Shown: in pieces, positions 1 to 7,912 of the stretch | Layout: each line of letters begins with the position of its first letter | How positions within the stretch are numbered: the first letter of the stretch is position 1 | Origin: JAPULR01 sp965238215 | GTDB lineage: Bacteria > Chloroflexota > Dehalococcoidia > Lucifugimonadales > GCA-2712585 | Direction: 5' to 3' | Assembly (NCBI GenBank): GCA_965238215.1 | Contig: OZ250180.1 | Coordinates: 682,001 to 746,000, forward strand | DNA: 64,000 bases | Made by a program: the position numbers and the translations under genes | Notes under the pieces: generated by a model | The model's database searches: none | Told to the model about the DNA's origin: nothing | What the model saw: the letters and a program-made list of their open reading frames with translations, nothing else

Positions 1-975
1 TTCGCCACCCTCTATAAGGAGGGGAAGGACGACGACCCGGAGGAAGACGGCAAGCCCCTGCCCAAACTGACCGCGGGGGACATGCTGCAATTCCAAAAGC
101 TCGAATCCAAGCAGCACTTCACCCAACCTCCGCCCCGATACACCGAAGCCACCCTCGTCAAGCTGCTCGAGGAGAAGGGCATTGGTCGTCCCAGCACCTA
201 TGCCCCCATCCTCTCCACCCTCACGGACCGCAACTACGTCGTCAAGGAGAAGAACCGCCTCGTCCCAACAGCCCTCGGCATCTCAGTGAGCGACCTCCTC
301 ACCCAGTTCTTCCCCGAAGTTATGGACGTGGCCTTCACCGCCAACATGGAGGATTCCCTTGACGAAATAGCCCGCGGAGAACGCCAGTGGGTGCCCATGC
401 TGGAGAATTTCTACACCCCCTTTAAGAAGACCCTGGAAGAAGCCAAGGACAAGATGCCGAGGGTGAAGGTCGAGGAACCCACCGACGAAGAATGCGACAA
501 GTGCGGCAGTCCAATGGTCATTAAAACAGGTCGCTTCGGCCGCTTCATGGCCTGCTCCGGCTTCCCCGAATGCCGCAACACCAAAGAGATAGGGGCCAAC
601 GGCACAGCCCCTTCCCAAGAGGAAGCCACCGACGAGAAATGCGAGAAATGTGACAGCCCCATGGTAATCAAGACTGGCCGATTTGGTCGCTTCATGGGCT
701 GCTCCAACTACCCCAAGTGTCGAAACATCAAGGCCATGAAGACCGGCGCCCGCTGCCCACTCTGCGATGGCGACCTGCTGGAACGCCGATCCCGCCGTGG
801 CACCTTCTACGGCTGCTCCAACTATCCCAACTGCAAATTCCTGGTAAACCGCCGTCCCCTGCCCGAACCCTGCCCCGAATGCAAGGGCCTCATGGTCGTC
901 GGCAAGGACGACGTCCAATCATGCACAAGATGCGCTTGGCAGGGTGAACCCGCCAAGGCCGAAGCCAAGGTATAG
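1..975 (+). CDS. topA: DNA topoisomerase I, C-terminal part (5' end outside window)
   Basis: The reading frame is open from base 1, so this is the 3' portion of a type IA topoisomerase, which relaxes negatively supercoiled DNA. The stretch containing GIGRPSTYAPIL is the family's conserved segment near the end of the catalytic core. It is followed by tandem C4 zinc-ribbon domains: CDKCGSPM...CSGFPEC, CEKCDSPM...CSNYPKC, CPLCDGDL...CSNYPNC and a last CPECKG...CTRCAWQG. The first two ribbons are near-duplicates (both contain VIKTGRFGRFM). The catalytic tyrosine and TOPRIM domain lie upstream and cannot be seen. It ends 6 nt before the recombinase gene, so the two are probably co-transcribed. Confidence 0.95.
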   Translation, partial: FATLYKEGKDDDPEEDGKPLPKLTAGDMLQFQKLESKQHFTQPPPRYTEATLVKLLEEKGIGRPSTYAPILSTLTDRNYVVKEKNRLVPTALGISVSDLLTQFFPEVMDVAFTANMEDSLDEIARGERQWVPMLENFYTPFKKTLEEAKDKMPRVKVEEPTDEECDKCGSPMVIKTGRFGRFMACSGFPECRNTKEIGANGTAPSQEEATDEKCEKCDSPMVIKTGRFGRFMGCSNYPKCRNIKAMKTGARCPLCDGDLLERRSRRGTFYGCSNYPNCKFLVNRRPLPEPCPECKGLMVVGKDDVQSCTRCAWQGEPAKAEAKV

Positions 976-981
976 AAGATA

Positions 982-1926
982 ATGCCCATCCCCCAAGAAC
1001 TCCTGGACAAATACCGCGCCTTCCTAATCGGCACAAAGGGCCGGTCCGAAAACACTGTCCGCGTCTACTCGGACGACCTCGCAACCTTCGATCGCTACCT
1101 GGAGTTGCAGAACACCGATTACGATCAGCTCGACCGCCGCTTCCTACGCCGCTATCTGGCTTGGCTGGCAACCTCTGCCCGGGGCAAGCGCGGCGGCTAC
1201 GCCCGGGTCAGCGTCGCACGCAAGCTCGTGTCCCTCCGCGCTTTCTACCGCTTCCTCCAGCGGGAGGGTCTGGTGAAAACCAACCCAGTCCCCAAAGGCA
1301 GCGCCTTCCGCGTAAAGACGGAAAAGCGGCTGCCGGACTTCCTAACCGAGAATGAGATGGACCGCCTGTTGGAAACGCCCGACCTGAACTCCGAGCTTGG
1401 CGTCCGAGATCTAGCTATCCTGGAAATTCTCTACTCCTCCGGAGTCCGCCTTTCCGAGTTGGCCGCCTTGGACATGGACGACATAGACATGGAAGCCCGA
1501 GAAGCCAAGGTGCGGGGCAAGGGCTCCAAGGAACGGATCGTCCTGCTCGGCGGCCCCGCCGTTCAGGCCCTCCAGAATTACATGACTGCTTCCAGACCCT
1601 CGCTGTCGAACTCGCCCACCAACGCCCTCTTCCTCAACCGCTACGGCGGCCGCCTCTCCCGACGCAGTATCCAGAAGATAGTCAAGAAGGGCGCCCTCCA
1701 AGCCGCCATCAGCCCCAGAACCCACACCCACAGCATGCGCCACACCTTTGCAACCCACATGCTGGAAGGCGGCGCAGACTTGCGGATCGTTCAGGAACTT
1801 CTGGGACACTCCAGCCCCGCCACCACCCAGATCTACACCCACGTCACCCAGAGACAGGCCAGGAAGGTCTACATGGCCAGCCACCCCAGGGCCAACGGCA
1901 GCCCCCAGCCGACGGACGCCCCATGA
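982..1926 (+). CDS. xerC: Tyrosine site-specific recombinase, XerC/XerD type
   Basis: 314 residues, the normal length for XerC/XerD, which resolve chromosome dimers at dif. There is an N-terminal SAM-like core-binding domain (about residues 5-95), then the catalytic domain. The active-site set is complete: Arg156 (SGVRLSEL), Lys180 (RGKGSKER), His250 and Arg253 (HSMRH), His276 (LLGHSS) and the nucleophile Tyr285 (TQIYTHV). It lies in a topA-xerC-aroQ housekeeping run and its stop overlaps the aroQ start (ATGA), which argues for the chromosomal Xer role rather than a phage integrase. XerC versus XerD cannot be settled from one copy. Confidence 0.9.
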   Translation: MPIPQELLDKYRAFLIGTKGRSENTVRVYSDDLATFDRYLELQNTDYDQLDRRFLRRYLAWLATSARGKRGGYARVSVARKLVSLRAFYRFLQREGLVKTNPVPKGSAFRVKTEKRLPDFLTENEMDRLLETPDLNSELGVRDLAILEILYSSGVRLSELAALDMDDIDMEAREAKVRGKGSKERIVLLGGPAVQALQNYMTASRPSLSNSPTNALFLNRYGGRLSRRSIQKIVKKGALQAAISPRTHTHSMRHTFATHMLEGGADLRIVQELLGHSSPATTQIYTHVTQRQARKVYMASHPRANGSPQPTDAP

Positions 1927-2366
1927 CCACCTTTCTTGTGGTGAACGGCCCGAACCTCAATATGCTGGGACGCAGAAACCCTGAACACTACGGCGATACC
2001 ACCCTCGCCGACATTGAGGAGCGAATGAACCGCCGCGCCACCCAGTTGGGCGTAGACTTGGCATTCTGCCAGTCTAGCGGCGAGGCTGTCCTTGTTGACT
2101 TCATCAACGACAACGCCCACCACACCGCCGGCATCATCATCAACCCCGCCGGCTTCACCACCATCGGTTACCCCCTCCTGGACGCATGCATCGACTCCGG
2201 CGTCCCAGTAGTTGAAGTCCACCTCAGCAACATCTACGGGCGGGAGTCTTGGCGCAGCCCCTCCATTTTCGCCCGCGCCGTCGCCGCCACCGTTGCCGGC
2301 ATGCGCTGGATGGGGTACATTGCCGCCCTGGACTACCTTCACGCCCTCACACAAAAGGAGGTTTGA
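1923..2366 (+). CDS. aroQ: 3-dehydroquinate dehydratase, type II
   Basis: 147 residues, typical of the small dodecameric type II enzyme that converts 3-dehydroquinate to 3-dehydroshikimate in the shikimate pathway. Visible signatures are NGPNLNMLGRRNPEHYG at residues 8-24 (with the catalytic Arg/Tyr loop), the INPAGFT segment, and EVHLSNIYGRESWR containing the catalytic His. The start overlaps the recombinase stop by four bases, indicating translational coupling. A strong AAAAGGAGG lies across its 3' end, see the small ORF that follows. Confidence 0.95.
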   Translation: MTTFLVVNGPNLNMLGRRNPEHYGDTTLADIEERMNRRATQLGVDLAFCQSSGEAVLVDFINDNAHHTAGIIINPAGFTTIGYPLLDACIDSGVPVVEVHLSNIYGRESWRSPSIFARAVAATVAGMRWMGYIAALDYLHALTQKEV

Positions 2367-2367
2367 T

Positions 2368-2430
2368 TTGACAACCCACCACTTCGTTGCGATTCCCGCA
2401 AGCACACCTACCATGGCCAAGGAGGTTTAG
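2368..2430 (+). CDS. Possible 20-residue peptide ORF between aroQ and the aminopeptidase
   Basis: A TTG at 2368 sits 5-10 nt after AAAAGGAGG (in the aroQ 3' end) and opens a 20-codon frame that ends in TAG immediately before the ATG at 2431. Its last codons carry the AAGGAGG that serves the next gene. The geometry fits a translational-coupling spacer or leader peptide; it may equally be a chance frame beside a duplicated ribosome site. No homology is recognised. Confidence 0.2.
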   Translation: MTTHHFVAIPASTPTMAKEV

Positions 2431-3498
2431 ATGTCCAGCAATAGATTAGCGCGACTGCGTACAGCCCTTACAGATAAGAACCTGGACGCCATCCTCATAT
2501 CCACCCCTGAGAACCGCCAGTATCTGTCCGGCTTCGTCGGCACCGCCGGTTGGCTCCTCATCTCTCAGGAACGCGCCATCCTTGCCACCGACTTCCGCTA
2601 CACGGAGCAGGCGGGCAAGCAGGCCCCCGACTTCGAAGTTCTGCAGGTTGGTGGCTGGAACTGGCTTGTGGAACAGCTCGAAGAAATCGGCTCCGCACGC
2701 GTCGGATTCGAGTCCCAGCACGTCACTATGGCTGTCTATCGACGCATCGTAGCCGCCATCAAGGACATGCCGGAAGACAAGCGCCCCACCCTGGTCGCCA
2801 CGAGCAATCTTATCGAAAACATCCGCGCAGTTAAGGACACTCAAGAGCTGGTCCTGCTGCAGAATGTCATCGACATCTCGGACAAGGCGATGGAAACCGT
2901 CACCCCCACCCTGCAGGCTGGCCAAACGGAACGGGAAATCGCCTGGCTTCTGGAGAAGGCCATGCGTGAGTACGGCGCCGACAGTCTTAGCTTCGATACC
3001 ATCGTTGCCGGCGGACCCAACGGAGCCATGCCCCACCATCGCGCGGGCGACCGTCCCGTCCAGGAGGGTGAGCCTATCGTCATAGACATGGGCGCCAAGC
3101 TCGACGGCTATTGCAGCGACATCACCCGCACCATCTGCATCGGCCAGCCCGACGACCAGTTCAGAAAGATCTACAACCTGGTCCTCGGCGCCCAGCTTAC
3201 GGCCATCTCTACCCTTAAGCCCAGCCTCAACGGTGAAGAAGCCGACAACCTCGCCCGCACCGTGCTGGACGAGGCCGGTTTCCAGAAGAATTTCGGCCAT
3301 AGCCTGGGCCACGGCATCGGCTTGGCCGTCCACGAGTTCCCCCGGGTGGGCCCAACCTCCCCCGATGTTCTGGAAGAGTCTATGGTATTCAGCGTCGAGC
3401 CCGGCATCTACCTCAGTGGCTGGGGCGGCGTGAGAATTGAAGACCTCGTGGTCCTGGAAGAGGCGGGCGCCCGTCCCCTCAGCAAGGCTAGAAAATAG
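2431..3498 (+). CDS. pepP: Xaa-Pro aminopeptidase family (M24) peptidase
   Basis: 355 residues. An N-terminal creatinase-like domain (about 1-130) is followed by the pita-bread metallopeptidase fold. The five dinuclear metal ligands are present: Asp219 (VIDMGAK), Asp230 (CSDITRT), His294 (GHSLGHGIGL), Glu323 (SVEPGIY) and Glu337 (GVRIEDL). The enzyme releases N-terminal residues preceding proline in the cytoplasm. It is directly upstream of efp, a very common bacterial neighbourhood that links proline-peptide turnover with the polyproline translation factor. The start is set by AAGGAGG 5-6 nt upstream of ATG. The symbol is by family; the pepP/pepQ distinction is not certain. Confidence 0.93.
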   Translation: MSSNRLARLRTALTDKNLDAILISTPENRQYLSGFVGTAGWLLISQERAILATDFRYTEQAGKQAPDFEVLQVGGWNWLVEQLEEIGSARVGFESQHVTMAVYRRIVAAIKDMPEDKRPTLVATSNLIENIRAVKDTQELVLLQNVIDISDKAMETVTPTLQAGQTEREIAWLLEKAMREYGADSLSFDTIVAGGPNGAMPHHRAGDRPVQEGEPIVIDMGAKLDGYCSDITRTICIGQPDDQFRKIYNLVLGAQLTAISTLKPSLNGEEADNLARTVLDEAGFQKNFGHSLGHGIGLAVHEFPRVGPTSPDVLEESMVFSVEPGIYLSGWGGVRIEDLVVLEEAGARPLSKARK

Positions 3499-3538
3499 AC
3501 GGTATCGTCTAGGAGAAACAAGAACAGGAGAACCCCCA

Positions 3539-4108
3539 ATGGCAACCATGAACTTTGGAGACCTCCGAAAAGGCTTGGCCATCGAGATAGACGGCCAGCC
3601 TTACGAGGTCGTGGACTACAACCGCCACAAGATGCAGCAGCGCGCCCCGGTGACCCGCGTCAAGGTCAAGAACCTCCTCAACGGCAGCGTCACCGAAAAG
3701 ACCTTCCAGGCCTACGAGACCAGCTTCACCCCCGCCGACGTCAGCAGCGCCACCACCCAATACCTGTACTACGACGGCGAGTTCTACAACTTCATGGACA
3801 TGGAGACCTTCGACCAGCACCAACTGACAAGCGATCAGATTGGGGAGGCCCTCAACTACCTCAAGGAGGAGATAATCCTGGAGGTCTCCTTCTACAAAAG
3901 GGCCATCATCGGCGTCAAACTCCCCACCTTCGTGGAACTGGTGGTCACCTACAGCCCGCCCGGCCTCCGGGGCGACACCGCCCAGGGCGGCACCAAGCCC
4001 GCCACGTTGGAGACGGGCCACACCCTGAACGTTCCTCTCTTCATCCACGAAGGAGAAACCATCAAGGTGGACACCCGAAACGGCCAATACGTTGAGCGGG
4101 TGAGCTAA
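3539..4108 (+). CDS. efp: Translation elongation factor P
   Basis: 189 residues, the three-domain EF-P that relieves ribosome stalling at polyproline stretches. The start is the ATG at 3539 after an AGGAG-type site; an in-frame upstream ATG at 3437 lies inside the previous gene and is rejected. The C-terminal PPGLRGDTAQGGTKPATLETG block is the EF-P signature. The domain I tip loop reads HKMQQRAPVTRVK; against the equal-length Thermus loop (QKLGRGGAKVVAK) the usual modified Lys/Arg position is Gln, and the flanking glycines are missing. No modification enzyme is seen nearby. The next gene begins at the base after the stop. Confidence 0.95.
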   Translation: MATMNFGDLRKGLAIEIDGQPYEVVDYNRHKMQQRAPVTRVKVKNLLNGSVTEKTFQAYETSFTPADVSSATTQYLYYDGEFYNFMDMETFDQHQLTSDQIGEALNYLKEEIILEVSFYKRAIIGVKLPTFVELVVTYSPPGLRGDTAQGGTKPATLETGHTLNVPLFIHEGETIKVDTRNGQYVERVS

Positions 4109-5350
4109 GTGCAAGTCTACTCCGTCTCCCAGATAACGGCGCATCTCAAGGGCCTGCTCGCACAAGACCCCATCCTTCAAGACGCGTGGGTCGGCGGGGA
4201 GGTGTCCAATCTCCGCGTATCCCAGTCCGGCCACGCCTATTTCACCCTTAAAGACGCGGACAGCCAGCTCAACTGCGTTATGTTCAGAAGAAGCGCCGGC
4301 ATCAAAATCCTGGCCGATGGCGAAGCCATAACCGCCCACGGCCGCCTCTCCCTCTACGAGGTTCGCGGCTCCCTCGATTTCATCACCGATATAGTAGTCT
4401 CCGAAGGCGTTGGCCCATTGGCCTTGGAGTTCGAAAGGCTCAAGCAGTCCCTCGAACGGGAAGGCCTCTTCGACCCGTCCCGCAAGCGGCCCCTTCCTCA
4501 CTTCCCCAAGTATGTCGGCCTCGTCACCTCCCCCGCTGGCGCCGTTCTCCACGACGTGATCCAGGTGCTATCTCGCCGCTACCCCTTGGCCGAGGTACTC
4601 CTCTCCCCTACGCCCGTGCAAGGCCCGGAAGCCGCCCCCGCCATCGTCAACGCCCTGACGCGGGTCTTCCTGGACGGGCGGGCCGACGTCATAATCATCG
4701 CCCGCGGCGGCGGCTCCATGGAGGAGCTGTGGCCCTTCAACGAAGAAGTCGTTGCCCGCGCCATCTACGCTAGTCCTATCCCCGTCATCAGCGCCGTGGG
4801 ACACGAAACGGACTTCACCATCGCCGATTTCGTCGCCGACCTGCGCGCCCCCACGCCCTCAGCCGCCGCCGAGCTTGTCGCGCCCCACAAGGCCGCCCTC
4901 CGGCAAGAGGTGGAAGCGAATCTCCAACGGCTCCAAGCTGTCATCGCCGACCAGAACGCTCAGCGACGCTACGCGCTCTCCCGGCTGGTTTCCGACTTGG
5001 ACTACCGAATTCCAGACTTCGCCACTCTTCGCCGGCGCGTCGATGACCTTTCCCAGCGTTCTTCCACGTCCACCGCCTCTTTCCTCACCCTGCGAAACCG
5101 CGAGACCGCCTCCTTTGTCGCCCGCCTTCAAACCTTGGACCCAGCCGCCACCCTCTCAAGAGGCTACGCCGTGGTGCACAAACAGCCCAAAGGTCAGCCA
5201 ATCTACTCCCGCAAAGGAGTCAAGGCCGGCGACAACCTCAACGTAATCGTCAGCGACGGCGCATTCCCCGCATCCGTCCAGGGATCTCAACCCCCCGTAA
5301 GAAGACGCAGGAAGGCCGTTCCCAAGGCCGCCGCTCGCCTCTTCCCGTAG
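4109..5350 (+). CDS. xseA: Exodeoxyribonuclease VII large subunit
   Basis: 413 residues with a GTG start directly abutting the efp stop. An N-terminal OB fold (about 1-100: VSQITAHLKGLL...WVGGEVSNLR) is followed by the catalytic domain with GLVTSPAGAVLHDV, IIARGGGSMEELWPFN and SAVGHETDFTIADFVADLRAPTPSAAAEL, all diagnostic of XseA. A helical region and a short basic tail (VRRRRKAVPK) complete it. Together with XseB it degrades single-stranded DNA from either end to oligonucleotides. xseB follows 7 nt downstream. Confidence 0.96.
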   Translation: MQVYSVSQITAHLKGLLAQDPILQDAWVGGEVSNLRVSQSGHAYFTLKDADSQLNCVMFRRSAGIKILADGEAITAHGRLSLYEVRGSLDFITDIVVSEGVGPLALEFERLKQSLEREGLFDPSRKRPLPHFPKYVGLVTSPAGAVLHDVIQVLSRRYPLAEVLLSPTPVQGPEAAPAIVNALTRVFLDGRADVIIIARGGGSMEELWPFNEEVVARAIYASPIPVISAVGHETDFTIADFVADLRAPTPSAAAELVAPHKAALRQEVEANLQRLQAVIADQNAQRRYALSRLVSDLDYRIPDFATLRRRVDDLSQRSSTSTASFLTLRNRETASFVARLQTLDPAATLSRGYAVVHKQPKGQPIYSRKGVKAGDNLNVIVSDGAFPASVQGSQPPVRRRRKAVPKAAARLFP

Positions 5351-5357
5351 GAGCGCC

Positions 5358-5627
5358 ATGCCTGAAGTCAACGAAGAAGCCACCAACACAGAACCACAGA
5401 TGACCTTCGAAGAGGCCTTCCACCGTTTGGAAGAATTAGTCCAAACCCTGGAAGAGGGTAAGCTGCCCCTGGAAGACACTCGCCGCCTCTACGAGGAGGG
5501 AATGAATCTCGCCAAGCTCTGCAACCGGATGCTAAACGCCACCGAGCTCAGGATAACCGAGCTGCGGGACTCGTTCATGGAGGATATGGCCGAAACCGAG
5601 CCTGAAGACGATGAACAGCTTCCTTAA
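5358..5627 (+). CDS. xseB: Exodeoxyribonuclease VII small subunit
   Basis: 89 residues, with the family's core motif TFEEAFHRLEELVQTLEEGKLPLEDTRRL in pieces from about residue 16 and an acidic C-terminal tail. XseB peptides bind the XseA helical region to form the active nuclease. The gene overlaps the following PHP gene by 17 nt, supporting one transcript. Confidence 0.93.
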   Translation: MPEVNEEATNTEPQMTFEEAFHRLEELVQTLEEGKLPLEDTRRLYEEGMNLAKLCNRMLNATELRITELRDSFMEDMAETEPEDDEQLP

Positions 5628-6276
5628 GGCAGACCTCCACGTCCATACCCGCTACTCCCACGACTCCACTGCCTCCCTCCAGTCCATAGTCAGCCGTTGT
5701 ATCGAAACCGGCATCCAGTGCCTGGCCATAACCGACCACAACACCATCGAGGGAGCCTTGCTGCTTCGCGGCCAAGCGCCCCTACACATCATTGTTGGCG
5801 AAGAGATAAAGTCCACGGAGGGAGACATCATCGGCCTATTCCTCAAAGAGACCGTTCCCAAGGGCCTTACTCCCATACAAACGGTCCAGGCCATCAAGTC
5901 TCAGGGCGGCCTAGTCATGATTCCCCACCCTTTCGACCGCGTGAGGCCCTCCGCCCTCGGACTTGAAGCCTTCGATACTATCGCCCACGAAGTGGACATC
6001 GTCGAGACCTTCAACGCCCGCAACCTCTTCAGGGCCGACGACGCCCGCGCCGACAAAGTCGCACGCAAACACCGCATCGTTCGCGCAGCCGCCAGCGACG
6101 GTCATACCGCCACCGAGTTGGGACGTACTTATAACCTGATTCCCACCTTTGTTGACACACCTCAAGACTTCCTGCAAGGCCTGTCTCAAGCTGCACTCGC
6201 TACCCAACGCACCCGTATGCTTCACCGCATGGCCCCAAGCATCGCCAAGGCCCGCAAGTTCTTCTCCCGCCGGTGA
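5611..6276 (+). CDS. PHP-domain metal-dependent phosphoesterase
   Basis: 221 residues. The four PHP metal-binding motifs are seen in order: DLHVHTRYSHDS, ITDHNTIEG, MIPHPFDR and ASDGHT. This resembles the stand-alone PHP proteins that hydrolyse phosphoesters of small nucleotides (for example the RNase AM/YciV group), but the exact substrate cannot be read from sequence. It overlaps xseB and is followed 4 nt later by purN. The role in this run of nucleic acid and nucleotide genes is inferred. Confidence 0.85.
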   Translation: MNSFLKADLHVHTRYSHDSTASLQSIVSRCIETGIQCLAITDHNTIEGALLLRGQAPLHIIVGEEIKSTEGDIIGLFLKETVPKGLTPIQTVQAIKSQGGLVMIPHPFDRVRPSALGLEAFDTIAHEVDIVETFNARNLFRADDARADKVARKHRIVRAAASDGHTATELGRTYNLIPTFVDTPQDFLQGLSQAALATQRTRMLHRMAPSIAKARKFFSRR

Positions 6277-6280
6277 ATTG

Positions 6281-6895
6281 ATGCCGGCGCCCCTCAACCT
6301 TGGCGTTCTTGCCTCCCACACCGGTACCAACCTACAAGCCATCATCAACGCCTGCGAACAGGGTAGCCTGAACGCCCGCTGTAGGGTCGTCATCAGCAAC
6401 AATTCCCGCTCCATGGCCCTGCGTCGGGCGAGAAACCACGCCATACCAGCCCTCCACATCAGCGGGAAGACTCACCCCGACCCTGATGCCCTAGACTCCG
6501 CAATAGAAAACACCCTAGCCAACTACAACGTCAACCTCGTTGTCTTGGCGGGTTACATGAAACTTCTAGGACCTAAAACCCTCGCCCGATACCGGGGCCG
6601 CGTCGTCAACACGCATCCCGCCATGCTCCCCGGCTTCGGTGGCCGGGGTATGTACGGCGATAAAGTCCACCAAGCCGTCCTTAACGCCAGCCTCCGCACC
6701 ACCGGCGTCACCTTGCATCTTGTGGACGAGATCTACGACCACGGCGACATCCTGGCCCAAACCGAAATTCCGGTCATGGATGACGACACCGTGGACACCC
6801 TGCGCGACCGTGTTCAGTCCGTCGAGCGCCGCTTCTACGTAGAGACCCTGCAGAAGATAGCCAGAGGCGAAATTTCCCTTTCCGACTTACCCTAA
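6281..6895 (+). CDS. purN: Phosphoribosylglycinamide formyltransferase
   Basis: 204 residues from the ATG at 6281, just after the PHP stop; an in-frame ATG at 6149 lies inside the PHP gene and is rejected. PurN transfers a formyl group from 10-formyl-THF to GAR in purine synthesis. Visible are GVLASHTGTNLQAII (substrate loop), ISNNSRS, LAGYMKLLGP, the formyltransferase signature VNTHPAMLPGFGG (catalytic Asn/His) and HLVDEIYDHGDILAQ with the catalytic Asp. It is the last gene of the forward run. Confidence 0.93.
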   Translation: MPAPLNLGVLASHTGTNLQAIINACEQGSLNARCRVVISNNSRSMALRRARNHAIPALHISGKTHPDPDALDSAIENTLANYNVNLVVLAGYMKLLGPKTLARYRGRVVNTHPAMLPGFGGRGMYGDKVHQAVLNASLRTTGVTLHLVDEIYDHGDILAQTEIPVMDDDTVDTLRDRVQSVERRFYVETLQKIARGEISLSDLP

Positions 6896-7079
6896 ACTCC
6901 AACACCGCCCTCGGCCGATACAGCGCCCCTCCGCCTTAACCGCAGGGGCGGATCGCGAACCCTCTGTTCCATTCATCGCACCCATCTTCTCCCTTCTCTT
7001 GTCCTCGCGCATGCGGGGACCCATCTTCTCCCGCTCTCCCTCCGCTGTCCTCGCGACGGGAGATCCTTGCATAACCGTC

Positions 7080-7101
7080 ATTCCGGCCCCCGAGCCGGAA
7101 T
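7080..7101. repeat. GCCGGAAT palindromic hairpin repeat
   Basis: Perfect 8-bp arms ATTCCGGC (7080-7087) and GCCGGAAT (7094-7101) around a 6-nt loop, followed by the CCA typical of this dispersed family. A second copy with a GCAA tetraloop is at 41574-41593. Confidence 0.7.
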
Positions 7102-7187
7102 CCAGAATCCCATGATTTAGTTATGACAAGAGTCGTCTCGCACCGCTATCTGAATGCGTTTCGGTAGTTATGCGAAGGTCTCCGTAG

Positions 7188-7212
7188 AGCCTGCCCCCGT
7201 GAATACGGGGGC
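7188..7212. repeat. Small hairpin repeat with CCCCCGT/ACGGGGG stem
   Basis: Arms 7194-7200 and 7205-7211 pair perfectly around GAAT. Similar elements at 49919-49943 and 59550-59573 are nested inside other repeat families (see findings). Confidence 0.65.
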
Positions 7213-7235
7213 GGGAACCCATCCCCCCTTTCGCC

Positions 7236-7263
7236 AAAAGACCTGCTCGAGTGCAGGTCTTTT
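7236..7263 (-). terminator. Rho-independent terminator of the tig-clpP transcript
   Basis: A perfect 11-bp inverted repeat, AAAAGACCTGC (7236-7246) and GCAGGTCTTTT (7253-7263), with a 6-nt loop. It lies 27 nt past the clpP stop, and the A-rich left arm reads as a T-run at the 3' end on the minus strand. The symmetric A/T tracts could also stop forward transcription from purN. Confidence 0.85.
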
Positions 7264-7290
7264 GAAAGCGTTTGATTTGACGTCGCGGCG

Positions 7291-7911
7291 CTATTCGCTG
7301 GCGTCTTCCTCTTCGACAGCCTTGCCCAGAATCTCATCGATGATGCCGTAGTCAAGGGCCTGCTCCGGCGTCAGGTAATAGTCCCTGTCCGTGTCCTGGG
7401 CAATCTTGTCGTAGGACTGCCCCGTGTTCGAGGATAGAATGGTACGGATCTTGTCCTGTACCCGCAGAATCTCCCGGGCTGCAATCTCCACGTCGCTCGC
7501 CTGCCCCTGCGCGCCGCCGATGGGCTGGTGCATGTGGATGGTGGAGTTGGGCAGAGCGTACCGCTTGCCCTTCGCTCCCGCCGTCAGCAACACAGTGCCC
7601 ATGCTCGCCGTCATCCCAACACTGATGGTCGAAACGTCGCACCGAATCAGCTGCATCGTGTCGTGAATGGCAAGTCCTGCCGAGATCACCCCGCCCGGGC
7701 TGTTTATGTAAAGGTTGATGTCCTTGTCCGGGTCTTCCCGTTCCAGAAAGAGCAGCTGCGCAATTATCAGGTTCGCCGTCTGGTCCATGATGGGCGTGCC
7801 CAAAAACACGATCCTCTCTCTAAGAAGCAGCGAGTAGATATCGAAGGCACGCTCCCCTCTCGGCCCGGTTTCCACGACCATAGGTATAATATTGCTTGGA
7901 TTGAACGTCAC
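7291..7911 (-). CDS. clpP: ATP-dependent Clp protease proteolytic subunit
   Basis: 206 residues, full length. The catalytic triad is intact: Ser103 (GMTASMG, usually GxAASMG), His128 (MHQPIGG) and Asp177 (DTDRDYYL). The YINSPGG oxyanion segment is at 68-74. ClpP forms the tetradecameric chamber fed by ClpX/ClpA/ClpC unfoldases. It starts one base after the tig stop; tig-clpP(-clpX) is a classic arrangement, but clpX is not present downstream here, where a terminator and purN follow. Confidence 0.96.
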   Translation of the reverse strand: MTFNPSNIIPMVVETGPRGERAFDIYSLLLRERIVFLGTPIMDQTANLIIAQLLFLEREDPDKDINLYINSPGGVISAGLAIHDTMQLIRCDVSTISVGMTASMGTVLLTAGAKGKRYALPNSTIHMHQPIGGAQGQASDVEIAAREILRVQDKIRTILSSNTGQSYDKIAQDTDRDYYLTPEQALDYGIIDEILGKAVEEEDASE

Positions 7912-7912
7912 T

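Larger units (their letters stand above)
6896..7235 (+). repeat. Intergenic repeat-bearing gap between purN and clpP
   Basis: No gene is seen. The gap holds an imperfect hairpin CGCCCCT/AGGGGCG (6924-6950), a copy of the TGTCCTCGCGCATGCGGGG repeat near 7000-7025 with a degenerate second copy near 7046, a GCCGGAAT palindromic repeat (7080-7101) and a CCCCCGT/ACGGGGG hairpin repeat (7188-7212). Related copies occur at 41.3-41.6, 49.3-50.2 and 59.5-59.7 kb. Confidence 0.7.

Noticed and set aside
982..1926. Phage or integron integrase
   Set aside because: Its length, lack of an arm-binding domain and position in the topA-xerC-aroQ run point to chromosomal Xer; no att site or phage genes are nearby.
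2446..3582. 378-codon reverse ORF opposite pepP
   Set aside because: Antisense to an intact M24 peptidase with all five metal ligands; no recognisable motifs.
6924..6950. purN terminator hairpin
   Set aside because: The 7-bp stem has a 13-nt loop and no T-run on the forward strand; it more likely belongs to a GGGGCGG-type repeat family.
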